Notes: a model not told the origin generated them from the letters alone. A stretch of 23,045 bases of DNA from JBPYFK01 sp051984675 (GCA_051984675.1 JBPYFK010000151.1:1-23045); one strand, 5' to 3'; shown: positions 7,458 to 15,584, numbered from the stretch's first letter. Numbers and translations are program-made.

Positions 7458-8551
7458 GGAGCGGGGGTCGCGTCCTTGCTGGCGGAGCCGCCCTTCGACT
7501 GCCACCGGCTGCCACCCCGGTCGTGCTCCCGTTGCGCGAGTTCGTCGTGCAACCTGCGCAGCAGGTTGCGCTCGCGGTCGGTCAGCTTGGCGTCCACCGC
7601 CGCCGGCATCCGTGGGCTCGACGTCCGTTGCCCAGCCGCCGGAGGGGTATGTTCCTCCTCGCTCACCGGTTCAGGGTGTTCCGGGACGGGTTCCGGGCTG
7701 GGAAACCACTCGGCGGGCTCGGGCTCCGCGGTCGCCTCCGGCGAGTGCACCCGATGCACCGGCGTTGGGTCCGCGACCGGGATTTCGGGGGCGATGTGCT
7801 CCACCACAGGCCCCGGCGGCTCGACCCGGGCCTGCGCGAGACTGCTCTCCCGGTTGGCGGCGGCCGGCGGCAGGTCCGGCACCGACGCCGCCAGGTCGAG
7901 CCGGACCTCGCGGGCGCTGGCCAGCGCCTTGTGATGGTGCTCCGGCAGCTCCGCGCCACTGCGGTAAGCCTCGACGCTGCAGCTCACGCCGGCCCGGCGC
8001 AGGGCTTCCAGCAGCTGGCGGCTGACCGCCGACACCGACCCGTCCGCGCCCACCTCGACCAGCAGCACCCGCCTCGGCACCGCGCCGTAGGTCACGCCGG
8101 CGGGCGTGACCCGCCAGACGCAGCGCAGCGACCGCACCCCGGCCAGGCGGTGCACCACCGGCGCGAGCGCCTCCGCGACCCCGTCCTCGGGGCGGTCCTG
8201 GTCACTGAACCGGTGCTCGTCGACCGGCACGGCGCCGGTCACCACCAAACGGTCCGCGAACTCCGTGTTCGACCCGGTCTCGGCCAACATCCGGCGCAGC
8301 GCGTACTGCTCGTTGGCGCTGACCGGGATCTTGCCGGCCAGCAGGCAGCCGGACAGCAGCTCGGCGGCACCCACCGGCTGGCCCACTGCGATCAGTTCCC
8401 GTGCCGTGTTGAGCGCATCGTCGTCGATGCGCCCCGTCATGGCCAGCAGGAGGTTGTGCAGCCGATCGGTGAGACCGGCTCCTTCAGCCACGTCCACTGC
8501 GCCTCCTTCGCCGCTGGTACCGGTGTTGGACCAGGGTGTGTCAGCCGACAT
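7442..8551 (-). CDS. Hypothetical protein with Pro/Glu-rich linker; paralogue of its upstream neighbour
   Basis: 369 aa, soluble, no family recognised. Residues about 25-105 are helical (LTDRLHNLLLAMTGRIDDD..., LLSGCLLAGKIPVSANE). Residues about 140-225 look like an alpha/beta domain (LRCVWRVTP..., RRVLLVEVGADGSVSAVSRQL). Residues about 235-325 form a Pro/Glu/Ser-rich linker, and a final charged helix (DAKLTDRERNLLRRLHDEL) precedes a polar tail. The first two parts align by eye with the upstream protein: H-x-LLL...GR at the front, then [RC]xxW followed by a VLLV strand. The ATG at 8551 overlaps the stop of that gene by 11 nt, so they are co-expressed. The two-domain plus linker plus helix layout could suit a scaffold or adaptor; that is speculation. 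Confidence 0.8.
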   Translation of the reverse strand: MSADTPWSNTGTSGEGGAVDVAEGAGLTDRLHNLLLAMTGRIDDDALNTARELIAVGQPVGAAELLSGCLLAGKIPVSANEQYALRRMLAETGSNTEFADRLVVTGAVPVDEHRFSDQDRPEDGVAEALAPVVHRLAGVRSLRCVWRVTPAGVTYGAVPRRVLLVEVGADGSVSAVSRQLLEALRRAGVSCSVEAYRSGAELPEHHHKALASAREVRLDLAASVPDLPPAAANRESSLAQARVEPPGPVVEHIAPEIPVADPTPVHRVHSPEATAEPEPAEWFPSPEPVPEHPEPVSEEEHTPPAAGQRTSSPRMPAAVDAKLTDRERNLLRRLHDELAQREHDRGGSRWQSKGGSASKDATPAPHSNS

Positions 8552-9158
8552 GATGTCCCGCGAGTTGTTCGGCGCCGGCGCATACGAGCACCGACTGGTT
8601 CATCGCCGCCCGGTGGTAGGCGGTGCGCTCTGCCTGTGGCGTGAACACTTCGACGCTCGGTTCGTGGTCGCCGAGCGCACGCATGATCCGCTGTACTTCC
8701 CCGGTGAGCGCGATGAAATCCCTGCTGGCGAGCACCAGCAGGACACGCTTGTGCCGCTGGTCGCCGGTAGTCGGCAACCGCCAGCTCGACCGCACTTCGC
8801 GTACGCCCTGCCGGCCGCGGAGAGTCGCGCCCAGCACGAGCGACTCGTTGTCGACCGCGCCGTGGAACGGGGATTCGGCGACGAACGTGTACCGCTCGGC
8901 AGCGGGCTCGAAGCCGGGGAGGATGGCGTGCACCACGTCCGGGTCAGCACCGAACGGCAGCAGGGCCTGGGACAGCAGCCGGAACTCGTCGTGGGCCAGG
9001 GCGATGCCCTCGTGCAGCAGGGTTCGAGGTAACGCCCGCGCGATCACGTCGGCGGCCCCGCCGGCCAGCCAGTCGCGATAACGCCACAGGTAGTTGTCAG
9101 GTAACCGACCGGCCAGCCGTAGCAGCAGCTCGTGGCACACCAGCTCGGCGTCTCCCAC
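8541..9158 (-). CDS. Hypothetical protein, first gene of the paralogous pair
   Basis: 205 aa, unrecognised. An N-terminal all-helical part (ELVCHELLLRLAGRLPDNYLW to about residue 75) is followed by an alpha/beta part (EVRSSWRLPTT, RVLLVLASRDFIALTGEVQRIMRAL, SVEVFTP). No membrane segment or catalytic motif is visible. The frame is open to a TTG at 9173, but GGAGGA stands six bases before the GTG at 9158, so I start there (GDAELVCHELLLRLAG). The downstream gene overlaps it by 11 nt and shares the same two-part layout, pointing to tandem duplication. The region 9159-9391 upstream holds no gene. Confidence 0.8.
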   Translation of the reverse strand: MGDAELVCHELLLRLAGRLPDNYLWRYRDWLAGGAADVIARALPRTLLHEGIALAHDEFRLLSQALLPFGADPDVVHAILPGFEPAAERYTFVAESPFHGAVDNESLVLGATLRGRQGVREVRSSWRLPTTGDQRHKRVLLVLASRDFIALTGEVQRIMRALGDHEPSVEVFTPQAERTAYHRAAMNQSVLVCAGAEQLAGHHVG

Positions 9159-9391
9159 TGGGTCCTCCGGCAACGTCTCGGCCCTCTCATCCGTCGCGGT
9201 GCACTCTGCTAGCCCGTCCAGCGCGGATCAACCCCGCACCAGCCAGCCGTTCGGATACTCACCGACAGCAGCATCCCGACCACCTTGTCATCCATCCGGG
9301 TGGAAGCGGGGTGATGACATTGAAGCAGAGCTACGCGAAGGGTACGTGCGGCCGGGCCGCCGTTCGTCGCATATCGACAAATCCGCCGGGA

Positions 9392-9871
9392 TCAGTTGGC
9401 GGCGGGGCTGTCCGGTTCGATCTCGACGATCAGCTCGACCTCGACCGGAGCGCCCAGCGGCAACTCCGCGACGCCGACGGCGGACCGGGCGTGCTGGCCC
9501 GACTCACCGAAGATCTCGCCCACGAGCTCCGAAGCGCCGTTGACTACTGCCGGCTGGGCGGTGAACCCCTCGGCGGACGCCACGTAACCGACGATCTTGA
9601 CCACCCGCACGATCGAGTCCAGCCCGACCAGCGCGTCCACCGCCGCCAGCGCGTTCAGCGCGCAGGTACGGGCGTGGCCCTTGGCATCCTCCGGGCTCAC
9701 CTCGCCGCCGACCTTGCCTGCCGCGGCGAGCTTGCCCGCCACCAGCGGCACCTGGCCGGCGGTGAACACCTGCGAGCCGCTGCGCACCGCCGGCACGTAG
9801 GCCGCGACCGGTGCCGCCACCGGCGGCAGTTCCATCCCCAGTTCAGCCAGCCGCTGCGTCCACTTGCCCAT
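9392..9871 (-). CDS. RidA/YjgF-type endoribonuclease L-PSP family protein
   Basis: 159 aa. RidA proteins hydrolyse reactive enamine/imine intermediates and form trimers. The sequence shows the family pattern: PVAAYVPAVRSGSQVFTAGQVPLVAGKL near the N-terminus, the central NALAAVDALVGLDSIVRVVKIVGYVAS, and a C-terminal EVELIVEIE strand. The usual catalytic Arg near the C-terminal IPxGRxR/RxAVGV region corresponds here to ARSAVGVAELPLGAPVE. The ATG at 9871 is preceded by GAGGAAGG, which overlaps the stop of the DUF4177-like gene 11 nt upstream; the two are clearly co-translated. Counterpart of Rv3678c. The annotated substrate class is inferred from the family. Confidence 0.93.
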   Translation of the reverse strand: MGKWTQRLAELGMELPPVAAPVAAYVPAVRSGSQVFTAGQVPLVAGKLAAAGKVGGEVSPEDAKGHARTCALNALAAVDALVGLDSIVRVVKIVGYVASAEGFTAQPAVVNGASELVGEIFGESGQHARSAVGVAELPLGAPVEVELIVEIEPDSPAAN

Positions 9872-9882
9872 GCCGACCTTCC

Positions 9883-10041
9883 TCAGCCCTCTTTCGGACG
9901 CTTCATGTAGGCGACCATCTGCTCTCCCGTCGGACCGGGCAGGACCGCGACGAGCTCCCAGCCGTCCTCGCCCCACTGGTCGAGAATCTGCTTGGTGGCG
10001 TGGCTGAGCAGCGGAACCGTTGAGTACTCCCACTTCTGCAT
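9883..10041 (-). CDS. Small DUF4177-like protein
   Basis: 52 aa, cytoplasmic (MQKWEYSTVPL..., QWGEDGWELVAVLPG, MVAYMKRP). The K-W-E-Y start followed by a G-W-E-L-V strand is the hallmark of DUF4177-type small beta proteins; biochemical function unknown. Two ATGs are available, 10047 and 10041. The second is better: a TAGGGT -10 ends 7 nt before it, and AGGG also sits 8 nt upstream. First gene of a two-gene unit with RidA, divergent from the ATPase operon. Matches the small conserved gene Rv3678A by position. Confidence 0.85.
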   Translation of the reverse strand: MQKWEYSTVPLLSHATKQILDQWGEDGWELVAVLPGPTGEQMVAYMKRPKEG

Positions 10042-10048
10042 GGTCATC

Positions 10049-10054
10049 ACCCTA
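10049..10054 (-). promoter_or_regulatory. -10 box of the DUF4177-RidA unit
   Basis: TAGGGT on the minus strand, 7 nt before the ATG at 10041; the most likely promoter for the pair. Confidence 0.45.
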
Positions 10055-10158
10055 ACGGCCGGGTCGCCGGCCGGTAGCGGGAGTGAGCCGACTCGCGCCA
10101 AACAGCCGGAAGGCTTGTCAATCCGCTGGTCAGCCCCCGCTCCCCGGCCGAGGCCCTT

Positions 10159-10164
10159 TACGCT
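10159..10164 (+). promoter_or_regulatory. -10 box of the Get3-like ATPase operon
   Basis: TACGCT followed by 6 nt and the GTG at 10171; predicts a leaderless mRNA for the first ATPase. Confidence 0.55.
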
Positions 10165-10170
10165 GACCGC

Positions 10171-11187
10171 GTGACCAGTGCGACCCACGAGTGGGACGAG
10201 GAACTCGACCGCGCGCGGCTGCACGTCGTCACCGGTAAAGGCGGGACCGGGAAGACGACGGCCGCCGCCGCGATGGCTCTCGCGCTCGCCACCGGCGGGC
10301 ACCGCGTCCTGCTGATCGAGGTGGAGGGGCGCCAGGGCATCGCGCAGCTCTTCGACACCGCGCCCCTGCCCTACGCCGAGGAGTGGATCGCGGCGGCCCC
10401 GGGCGGCGGTGAGGTCCGGGCGCTGGCGATCGATGCCGAGGAGGCGCTGCTGGAGTACCTGTCGATGTTCTACAGCCTCGGCTTCGCCGGGCGCACGCTG
10501 CGCAGGATGGGGGCGATCGAGTTCGTCACCACCCTCGCTCCCGGGCTTCGCGACGTCCTGTTCACCGGCAAGATCAAGGAATGCGTGGGCCGCACCGACG
10601 AGCGTGGGCGGCACGTCTACGACGCCGTCGTCGTTGACGCCCCGCCGACCGGCCGGATCGTGAGGTTTCTCGACGTGACCCGCGGCATGGCCGACCTCGC
10701 AAAGGTCGGGCCGATCCGGGAGCAGAGCGAGGGCGTGATCCGGCTCATGCACTCCGGGGACACGGTGGTGCACCTGGTCACGCTGCTGGAGGAGCTGCCG
10801 GCGCGGGAGACGCTGGAAGCGGTGCACGAACTCGACGCCGCCGACCTTCGGCCGGGAGCCGTGTTGCTCAACCGGGTCCGGCCCGGCCGCCTGCCGGCCC
10901 GCTCGATCACCACCGCGTCCGAGGGCAGGGTGGATGTCGACCGCCTCCGCGAGGGGCTTGCCGCTGCCGGCCTGAAAGTGTCGGCGCCCGTGCTGGACGG
11001 GCTGGTGGACGAGACCGTGGAACACGCGATCCGCGTGCGCGCCGAGGAAAGCGCGCAGCAACAGCTCGCCAGCGCCGACCTCCCGTCGATCGCCCTGCCG
11101 GAGCTGACCGGGGGGATCGACGTGGCCGCGCTCTACGAGCTGGCCGAAGTCCTCACCAGCCATGGCGTCGGGAGCTTCACGCAATGA
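10171..11187 (+). CDS. Get3/ArsA-type ATPase, subunit A (Rv3679 homologue)
   Basis: 338 aa, SIMIBI-class P-loop ATPase of the ArsA/Get3 group. The deviant Walker A TGKGGTGKTT (about 21-30) keeps the signature lysine K23 that reaches across the dimer to the partner's nucleotide; switch II is VVDAPPTG at about 155-161. No transmembrane helix and no Get3 zinc CxxC is present. It overlaps the next ATPase by ATGA (11184-11187), so the two are made together and probably form a heterodimer. In M. tuberculosis the pair Rv3679-Rv3680 has been described as bacterial Get3-like proteins; the client is not known to me. GTG start is set by the -10 box 6 nt upstream. Confidence 0.93.
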   Translation: MTSATHEWDEELDRARLHVVTGKGGTGKTTAAAAMALALATGGHRVLLIEVEGRQGIAQLFDTAPLPYAEEWIAAAPGGGEVRALAIDAEEALLEYLSMFYSLGFAGRTLRRMGAIEFVTTLAPGLRDVLFTGKIKECVGRTDERGRHVYDAVVVDAPPTGRIVRFLDVTRGMADLAKVGPIREQSEGVIRLMHSGDTVVHLVTLLEELPARETLEAVHELDAADLRPGAVLLNRVRPGRLPARSITTASEGRVDVDRLREGLAAAGLKVSAPVLDGLVDETVEHAIRVRAEESAQQQLASADLPSIALPELTGGIDVAALYELAEVLTSHGVGSFTQ

Positions 11188-12338
11188 GCGACAGCACGAG
11201 TGAGTCGGTCCGCCGCCCGCCCCGGCTGGACGTCGACGGTCTGCTCGACGACCCGGACACCCGCATCGTGGTGTGCTGCGGTTCGGGCGGCGTGGGCAAG
11301 ACGACGACCTCGGCCGCCTTGGCGGTGCGCGCGGCCGAACGCGGGCGCAAGACCGTCGTGCTGACCATCGACCCGGCACGGCGGCTCGCGCAGGCCCTCG
11401 GGCTGCCGGAGCTGACCAACCAGCCGCGCCCGGTGGTGCTCGACGACTTCGACCCGCCGGCCGGGATGAGCGCGATGATGCTGGACATGCGCCGCACCTT
11501 CGACGACATGGTGCTGGCCCACGCCGGCGAGGAGCGCGCTGAGCAGATCCTGTCCAACCCCTTCTACCAGACGATCTCCACGCAGTTCTCCGGCACGCAG
11601 GAGTACATGGCGATGGAGAAGCTCGGCCAGCTCGCGGCCAGCGACACGTGGGATCTCATCGTGGTGGACACCCCGCCGAGCCGATCGGCGCTGGACTTCC
11701 TGGACGCACCGCAGCGACTGTCCACAGTGCTCGATGGCCGGGTGTTCCGCATGCTGTCCAGCCCGGCGCGGGTGGGCGGCAAGGGCCTGCGCAAGATCGT
11801 CGGGGCCGGGTTCGGGCTGTTCTCCCGGGCGGTGTCCACAGTGATCGGTGGGCAGTTGCTGGCGGACGCCTCGGCGTTCGTGCAGGCCTTCGACTCCACC
11901 TTCGGCGGGTTCCGGGAACGCGCCGACCGCACCTACCGGCTGCTGCGCTCACCCGGCACGGCCTTCGTGGTGGTCGCGGCCGCGGAGCCGGACGCGCTGC
12001 GGGAAGCGTCCTACTTCGTGGAACGACTGGCCGGTGACCGGATGCCGCTTGCCGGGCTCGTCGCCAACCGTACGCACCCGGTGTACGCCGACCTGTCGTC
12101 GAGCCGGGCGCTGGCCGCCGCCGACGAGATCGAGTCCGCGGGCAACGCGCCGCTGGCCGCGGCGGTGCTCCGGTTGCACGGCGACCGGGTGGCCATCGCT
12201 GACCACGAGAGGCGCATGCTCGCCCGCTTCACCCGGGCGCACCCGGAGGTGGCGATGGTCGGCGTTCCCGCACTGCCTTCCGATGTGCACGACCTGGAAG
12301 GGCTGCGCGAGATCGGACGGCGGCTCGCCGGCGAGTGA
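11184..12338 (+). CDS. Get3/ArsA-type ATPase, subunit B (Rv3680 homologue)
   Basis: 384 aa, second ATPase of the pair. Walker A reads CGSGGVGKTT (about 32-41): the catalytic P-loop lysine K39 is intact, but the signature lysine of the deviant Walker A is replaced by Ser34, unlike subunit A. Switch II is VVDTPPSRSALDFLD (about 160-174). A central helical region rich in Met and Phe (SAMMLDMRRTFDDMVL, NPFYQTISTQF, YMAMEKLGQL) resembles the client-binding helices of Get3-type proteins. A GGAG lies 9 nt before its ATG inside subunit A. Coupled by a 4-nt overlap. Mediates membrane-protein targeting or a related ATP-driven step by inference only. Confidence 0.93.
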   Translation: MSDSTSESVRRPPRLDVDGLLDDPDTRIVVCCGSGGVGKTTTSAALAVRAAERGRKTVVLTIDPARRLAQALGLPELTNQPRPVVLDDFDPPAGMSAMMLDMRRTFDDMVLAHAGEERAEQILSNPFYQTISTQFSGTQEYMAMEKLGQLAASDTWDLIVVDTPPSRSALDFLDAPQRLSTVLDGRVFRMLSSPARVGGKGLRKIVGAGFGLFSRAVSTVIGGQLLADASAFVQAFDSTFGGFRERADRTYRLLRSPGTAFVVVAAAEPDALREASYFVERLAGDRMPLAGLVANRTHPVYADLSSSRALAAADEIESAGNAPLAAAVLRLHGDRVAIADHERRMLARFTRAHPEVAMVGVPALPSDVHDLEGLREIGRRLAGE

Positions 12339-12383
12339 AAAAACCAGCAACCGAGAATGTTTTTGCGCGGCCACCGCGGCCGT

Positions 12384-12431
12384 TTGTTGAACAGCACACC
12401 AGCGGAGAGTTGTTCAACAACGGAACCGTTG
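12384..12431. repeat. Nested dyads downstream of the ATPase operon
   Basis: TTGTTGAACA (12384-12393) and TGTTCAACAA (12411-12420) form a 10-bp stem with a 17-nt loop. The right arm is itself an odd palindrome (TTGTTCAACAA, 12410-12420) and runs into a perfect 14-bp palindrome CAACGGAACCGTTG (12418-12431). Could be a terminator of the ATPase operon or a protein-binding site. Confidence 0.5.
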
Positions 12432-12447
12432 AATAGACAACGAGTTT

Positions 12448-12465
12448 CTGGCGGATTATCGCCAG
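12448..12465. terminator. Hairpin between convergent genes
   Basis: CTGGCG and CGCCAG flank a 6-nt loop (GATTAT), a perfect 6-bp stem. Confidence 0.35.
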
Positions 12466-12531
12466 TCGCACGTCACCAAATACGGAGCCATAGAAAGATA
12501 CCCGGATGTATACCGCCAAATAGGTGGTGTT

Positions 12532-12560
12532 GTTCGGGCGGCACGGAAAGCCGCCCGAAC
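12532..12560 (-). terminator. Terminator hairpin of whiB4
   Basis: GTTCGGGCGGC (12532-12542) and its exact complement (12550-12560) make an 11-bp GC-rich stem with a 7-nt loop, 13 bases beyond the whiB4 stop. No T-run; it may work in both directions. Confidence 0.7.
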
Positions 12561-12573
12561 TCACGACCGGCAC

Positions 12574-12891
12574 TTACGAAGCGGTGAGCTGCTGATCGTA
12601 GGAGTCGACCAGCTCATGCTCATGTTCCCGCTTCGCGGCTTCCAGGAGTTCGCGCCAGGAGCGGACGTCGGGACGGCGGCGCAACAACGCCCTCCGCTCC
12701 CGCTCGGTCATACCGCCCCACACGCCAAAATCGATCTTGTTGTCGAGCGCCTCGCTGAGACACTCGGTCCGTACTGGACACCCGAAGCAGATCATCCGTG
12801 CCTTGCGCTGCTCCGCTCCGCGTACAAACAACTGGTCGGGATTCTCGTCCCGGCACGCAGCACGAACCCGCCAGTCCCCCTGCTCGAACAT
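12574..12891 (-). CDS. whiB4: WhiB-family iron-sulfur regulator, WhiB4-like
   Basis: 105-aa redox-sensitive transcription factor. The four cluster-binding cysteines are Cys13 (AACRDENPD), Cys35, Cys38 (CFGC) and Cys44; they are expected to hold a 4Fe-4S cluster. The WhiB turn GVWGG is at 56-60, followed by a basic C-terminal segment (RERRALLRRRP) that contacts DNA, and an acidic/His-rich tail. ATG at 12891 with a GGGGGA element about 6 nt upstream. Its place between the Get3-like ATPases and ponA2 is the same as whiB4 (Rv3681c) in M. tuberculosis, which supports the WhiB4 label over other WhiB types. Transcribed towards the ATPase operon, with terminators between. Confidence 0.93.
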   Translation of the reverse strand: MFEQGDWRVRAACRDENPDQLFVRGAEQRKARMICFGCPVRTECLSEALDNKIDFGVWGGMTERERRALLRRRPDVRSWRELLEAAKREHEHELVDSYDQQLTAS

Positions 12892-13147
12892 AAGGTTTCC
12901 CCCAGCTCCTCACTGGATCGTCGGCGACTCATTTCCACCAGCGCTCCCCGGCACCGGCGTTGTACCCGTCTAACCCGAATGGGCGAAACGAGTGAACAAC
13001 TCCTGTCGCTGAACGTGGACGAACTCTAGAGGTCCTCGGTTCCCCTCGCCAAGAAGCTTTTGTCTCTCCGTTATCTTTGGTTGCCTTGAGGATCATCACA
13101 TCGTGGGTTTCTCGTCCGTAACTCAGCGTCACGAATGTCCCGGCTCT

Positions 13148-13153
13148 TAGGCT
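13148..13153 (+). promoter_or_regulatory. -10 box of ponA2
   Basis: TAGGCT, 6 nt before the GTG at 13160; leaderless arrangement. The 268 bases between whiB4 and ponA2 hold no gene. Confidence 0.55.
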
Positions 13154-13159
13154 GGCCGA

Positions 13160-15526
13160 GTGCGTGTGCGAGATGGCTTGCTGAAACTTTTCGGCCTGTG
13201 TGTGCTGGCCGGAGTCCTAGTGGCTGGAATGCTATTTCCGGTCGCGGGATCACTGGGAGTGATGTCCAACAGCGCGAGCGACACCGTGCGGGCGCTGTCG
13301 ACCAACCTCCTCACCACCGATCCACCCCTGGTGACCACGATCACGGATCGGGACGGTAAGCCGATCGCCTACCTGTACAAGCAGGACCGCACGCCGGTGG
13401 CGCCGAACCAGATCGCCGACACCATGAAGGCCGCGATCGTCTCGATCGAGGATCAGCGCTTCTTCGACCACCACGGCGTGGACTGGCAGGGCACCATCCG
13501 GGCCGCGCTGACCAACAAGGCGTCCGGGTCGATCTCCCAGGGCGGTTCCACGCTCACCCAGCAGTACGTGAAGAACTACATGGTGCACGTGGTCGCCGGG
13601 GACGACCCGGTCCAGCAGCAGAAGGCCATCGAGCAGACCCCGGCACGCAAGCTGCGCGAGATCCGCATCGCGCTGCAGCTGGAGAAGCAGCTCAACAAGG
13701 AGCAGGTCCTCGCCCGCTACCTCAACCTCGTTCCGTTCGGCAACCGCGCCTACGGTGTCGCCTCGGCCGCCCGGACCTACTTCAACACCACGCCCGACCG
13801 GCTCACGATCGCGCAGGCGGCACTGCTCGCGGGCATGGTCAACAGCCCCACCGGGCTGAACCCGGAGGTCAACCCGCAGGACGCGCTCAACCGGCGGAAC
13901 ACGGTCATCAACGCGATGGCGCAACAGCACCGGATCACCGAGGAAGCCGCGAACGCGGCGCGCAACGAGCCGCTGGGGCTCTCCGTTCCGCTGCACACCT
14001 TGCAGAACGGCTGCGTCGGCGCCGGCCCGTCGGACGGGTTCTTCTGCCAGTACGTGATCGACTACCTCACCGAGGCCGGGTTCTCCGAGGAACAACTCCG
14101 GCGCGGCGGATACACGATCCGCACGTCGCTGGACCAGCGGGCGACGGCGGCGGCCAAAGCCTCCGCCGAGAAGCAGGTTCCCAAGAACACCCCGGGGATC
14201 GCGAACGTGATGTCCATCGTGCAGCCAGGGCGCACCAAGCACCTGGTGCGGGCGCTGGTCGCCAACCGGGACTTCGGCCTCGACCCGAGCGCCGGCGAGA
14301 CCGCGTATTCGCTGCCCAGCGGGGTAGCCAAGTTCGGTGCCGGGTCGATCTTCAAGACCTTCACCTCGGCGGCGGCGCTCGAACAGGGCATGGGCATCAA
14401 CAACATCGTCGACGCACCACCGTCGTTCACCTCCCGCGTCTACAGGAACAACGGTCATCCGTACACAGTGCACAACGCCGAGGGGGTAAGCCCTGGTCCA
14501 CGGACGTTGGAGATGGCGCTGGCCACCTCACCGAACACCACGTTCGTGGCGCTGCAGGAGAAAGTGGGTCTGGCAAACGCCGTAGACATGGCCACCCGCC
14601 TCGGGCTGCGCAAGAGCCTGAACGCGGTCAGCGCCTCCGGCGACCCCATCGACCTCAGCGGCGCGTCTGGGCCGTCCCAGGGCGATGCGATCAAGCAGAG
14701 CAACTTCGGCCCGTTCACCCTCGGGTACGGGCCGGTCAGTCCGATGGAGCTGTCCAACGTCGCGGCGACGCTGATCAGCGGTGGCCGGTGGTGCCCGCCG
14801 AGTCCGATCGAGCAGATCCTCGACGAGCACGGCAATCCGGTGTCGATCACGGAGGAGCCCTGCGAGCAGGCCGTCGACGAGCAACTGGCCAACACCCTGG
14901 CCGTCGGCATGAGCAAGGACCCGCTGCCCGGTGGTACGGCGGCTGGCGCCGCCGGGGCGGCGCACTGGACCCGCCCGATGCTGTCCAAGACAGGGACAAC
15001 GGAGCAGTCCCAGTCGGCCGGGTTCCTGGGCGCCACCCCGCAATTCGCGGGTGCCGTGCTGACGTTCACCGACAGCCCGCACCCCGAAGGCATCTGCGAC
15101 AGCGATCCGCCGAAGCTGTGCGGGGTGGACAACGGCAACATCTTCGGTGGCAAGATCCCGGCGCGCACCTGGTTCGACGCCATGAACCCGATCCACGAGG
15201 GACTACCGGTCGTTCCGCTGCCACCGGCGTCGCCGAGGTACGCCGACGGCGGCCCCGCCGCCCTCGAACCGCCCAACGTCGTCGGTATGGAGGCGCCCCG
15301 GGCGGTGGACGTGCTGACCAAGGCTGGCTACCGGGTCGAGCAGCGAAACATGAGCAGCGAGCGCTTCAAGGGAACCGTGACGGGCCAGACACCGCGCGGC
15401 GTCACGCAGCGCGGCGAGGTCGTGACGATCTACATCAGTACCGGGTTCGTGCCGCCGCCGGTGACGCTGTCCCCCAAGCCGCCGCCACCCGCGCCCGGTC
15501 AGCCCGCCGCGCCGCCACAGCGCTGA
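13160..15526 (+). CDS. ponA2: Class A bifunctional penicillin-binding protein with PASTA domain, PonA2-like
   Basis: 788-aa peptidoglycan synthase anchored by one N-terminal helix (about 8-30). The glycosyltransferase (GT51) domain includes the catalytic Glu97 in SIEDQRFFDHHG and GGSTLTQQ at 128-135. The transpeptidase domain has the nucleophile Ser396 in S-I-F-K, the SPN triad at 457-459 and KTG at 610-612. One C-terminal PASTA domain (about 704-761, PPNVVGMEAPRAVDVL...) is followed by a Pro-rich tail. The protein polymerises glycan strands and cross-links peptides outside the membrane. Start GTG follows a -10 box by 6 nt and lacks a Shine-Dalgarno. Positional match to Rv3682. Confidence 0.95.
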   Translation: MRVRDGLLKLFGLCVLAGVLVAGMLFPVAGSLGVMSNSASDTVRALSTNLLTTDPPLVTTITDRDGKPIAYLYKQDRTPVAPNQIADTMKAAIVSIEDQRFFDHHGVDWQGTIRAALTNKASGSISQGGSTLTQQYVKNYMVHVVAGDDPVQQQKAIEQTPARKLREIRIALQLEKQLNKEQVLARYLNLVPFGNRAYGVASAARTYFNTTPDRLTIAQAALLAGMVNSPTGLNPEVNPQDALNRRNTVINAMAQQHRITEEAANAARNEPLGLSVPLHTLQNGCVGAGPSDGFFCQYVIDYLTEAGFSEEQLRRGGYTIRTSLDQRATAAAKASAEKQVPKNTPGIANVMSIVQPGRTKHLVRALVANRDFGLDPSAGETAYSLPSGVAKFGAGSIFKTFTSAAALEQGMGINNIVDAPPSFTSRVYRNNGHPYTVHNAEGVSPGPRTLEMALATSPNTTFVALQEKVGLANAVDMATRLGLRKSLNAVSASGDPIDLSGASGPSQGDAIKQSNFGPFTLGYGPVSPMELSNVAATLISGGRWCPPSPIEQILDEHGNPVSITEEPCEQAVDEQLANTLAVGMSKDPLPGGTAAGAAGAAHWTRPMLSKTGTTEQSQSAGFLGATPQFAGAVLTFTDSPHPEGICDSDPPKLCGVDNGNIFGGKIPARTWFDAMNPIHEGLPVVPLPPASPRYADGGPAALEPPNVVGMEAPRAVDVLTKAGYRVEQRNMSSERFKGTVTGQTPRGVTQRGEVVTIYISTGFVPPPVTLSPKPPPPAPGQPAAPPQR

Positions 15527-15570
15527 CCGGGCGGGGACGTCTGCGTCGCAGGTCACCCGAAGGGCGCTCT

Positions 15571-15576
15571 TAGACT
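15571..15576 (+). promoter_or_regulatory. -10 box of the siderophore-interacting protein gene
   Basis: TAGACT, 8 nt before the GTG at 15585; the gene then has its own leaderless transcript and does not depend on ponA2. Confidence 0.45.
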
Positions 15577-15584
15577 GGCTGGTT

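Noticed and set aside
6644..8644. A 666-codon open frame on the plus strand across the Gfo/Idh gene and the paralogue operon
   Set aside because: It is Arg/Ala/Pro-rich low-complexity translation, the usual shadow of high-GC coding DNA. The overlapping frames have clear family motifs or operon structure.
9285..9318. Inverted repeat TGTCATC/GATGACA below ridA
   Set aside because: Seven-base arms with a 20-nt gap; weak as a terminator.
9883..11379. Long minus-strand frame running from the DUF4177 gene through the ATPase A gene
   Set aside because: Only its last 52 codons (the DUF4177-like gene) are protein-like; the rest is antisense to the ATPase.
13250..14473. 407-codon minus-strand frame inside ponA2
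   Set aside because: Antisense shadow of a gene with complete PBP motifs.
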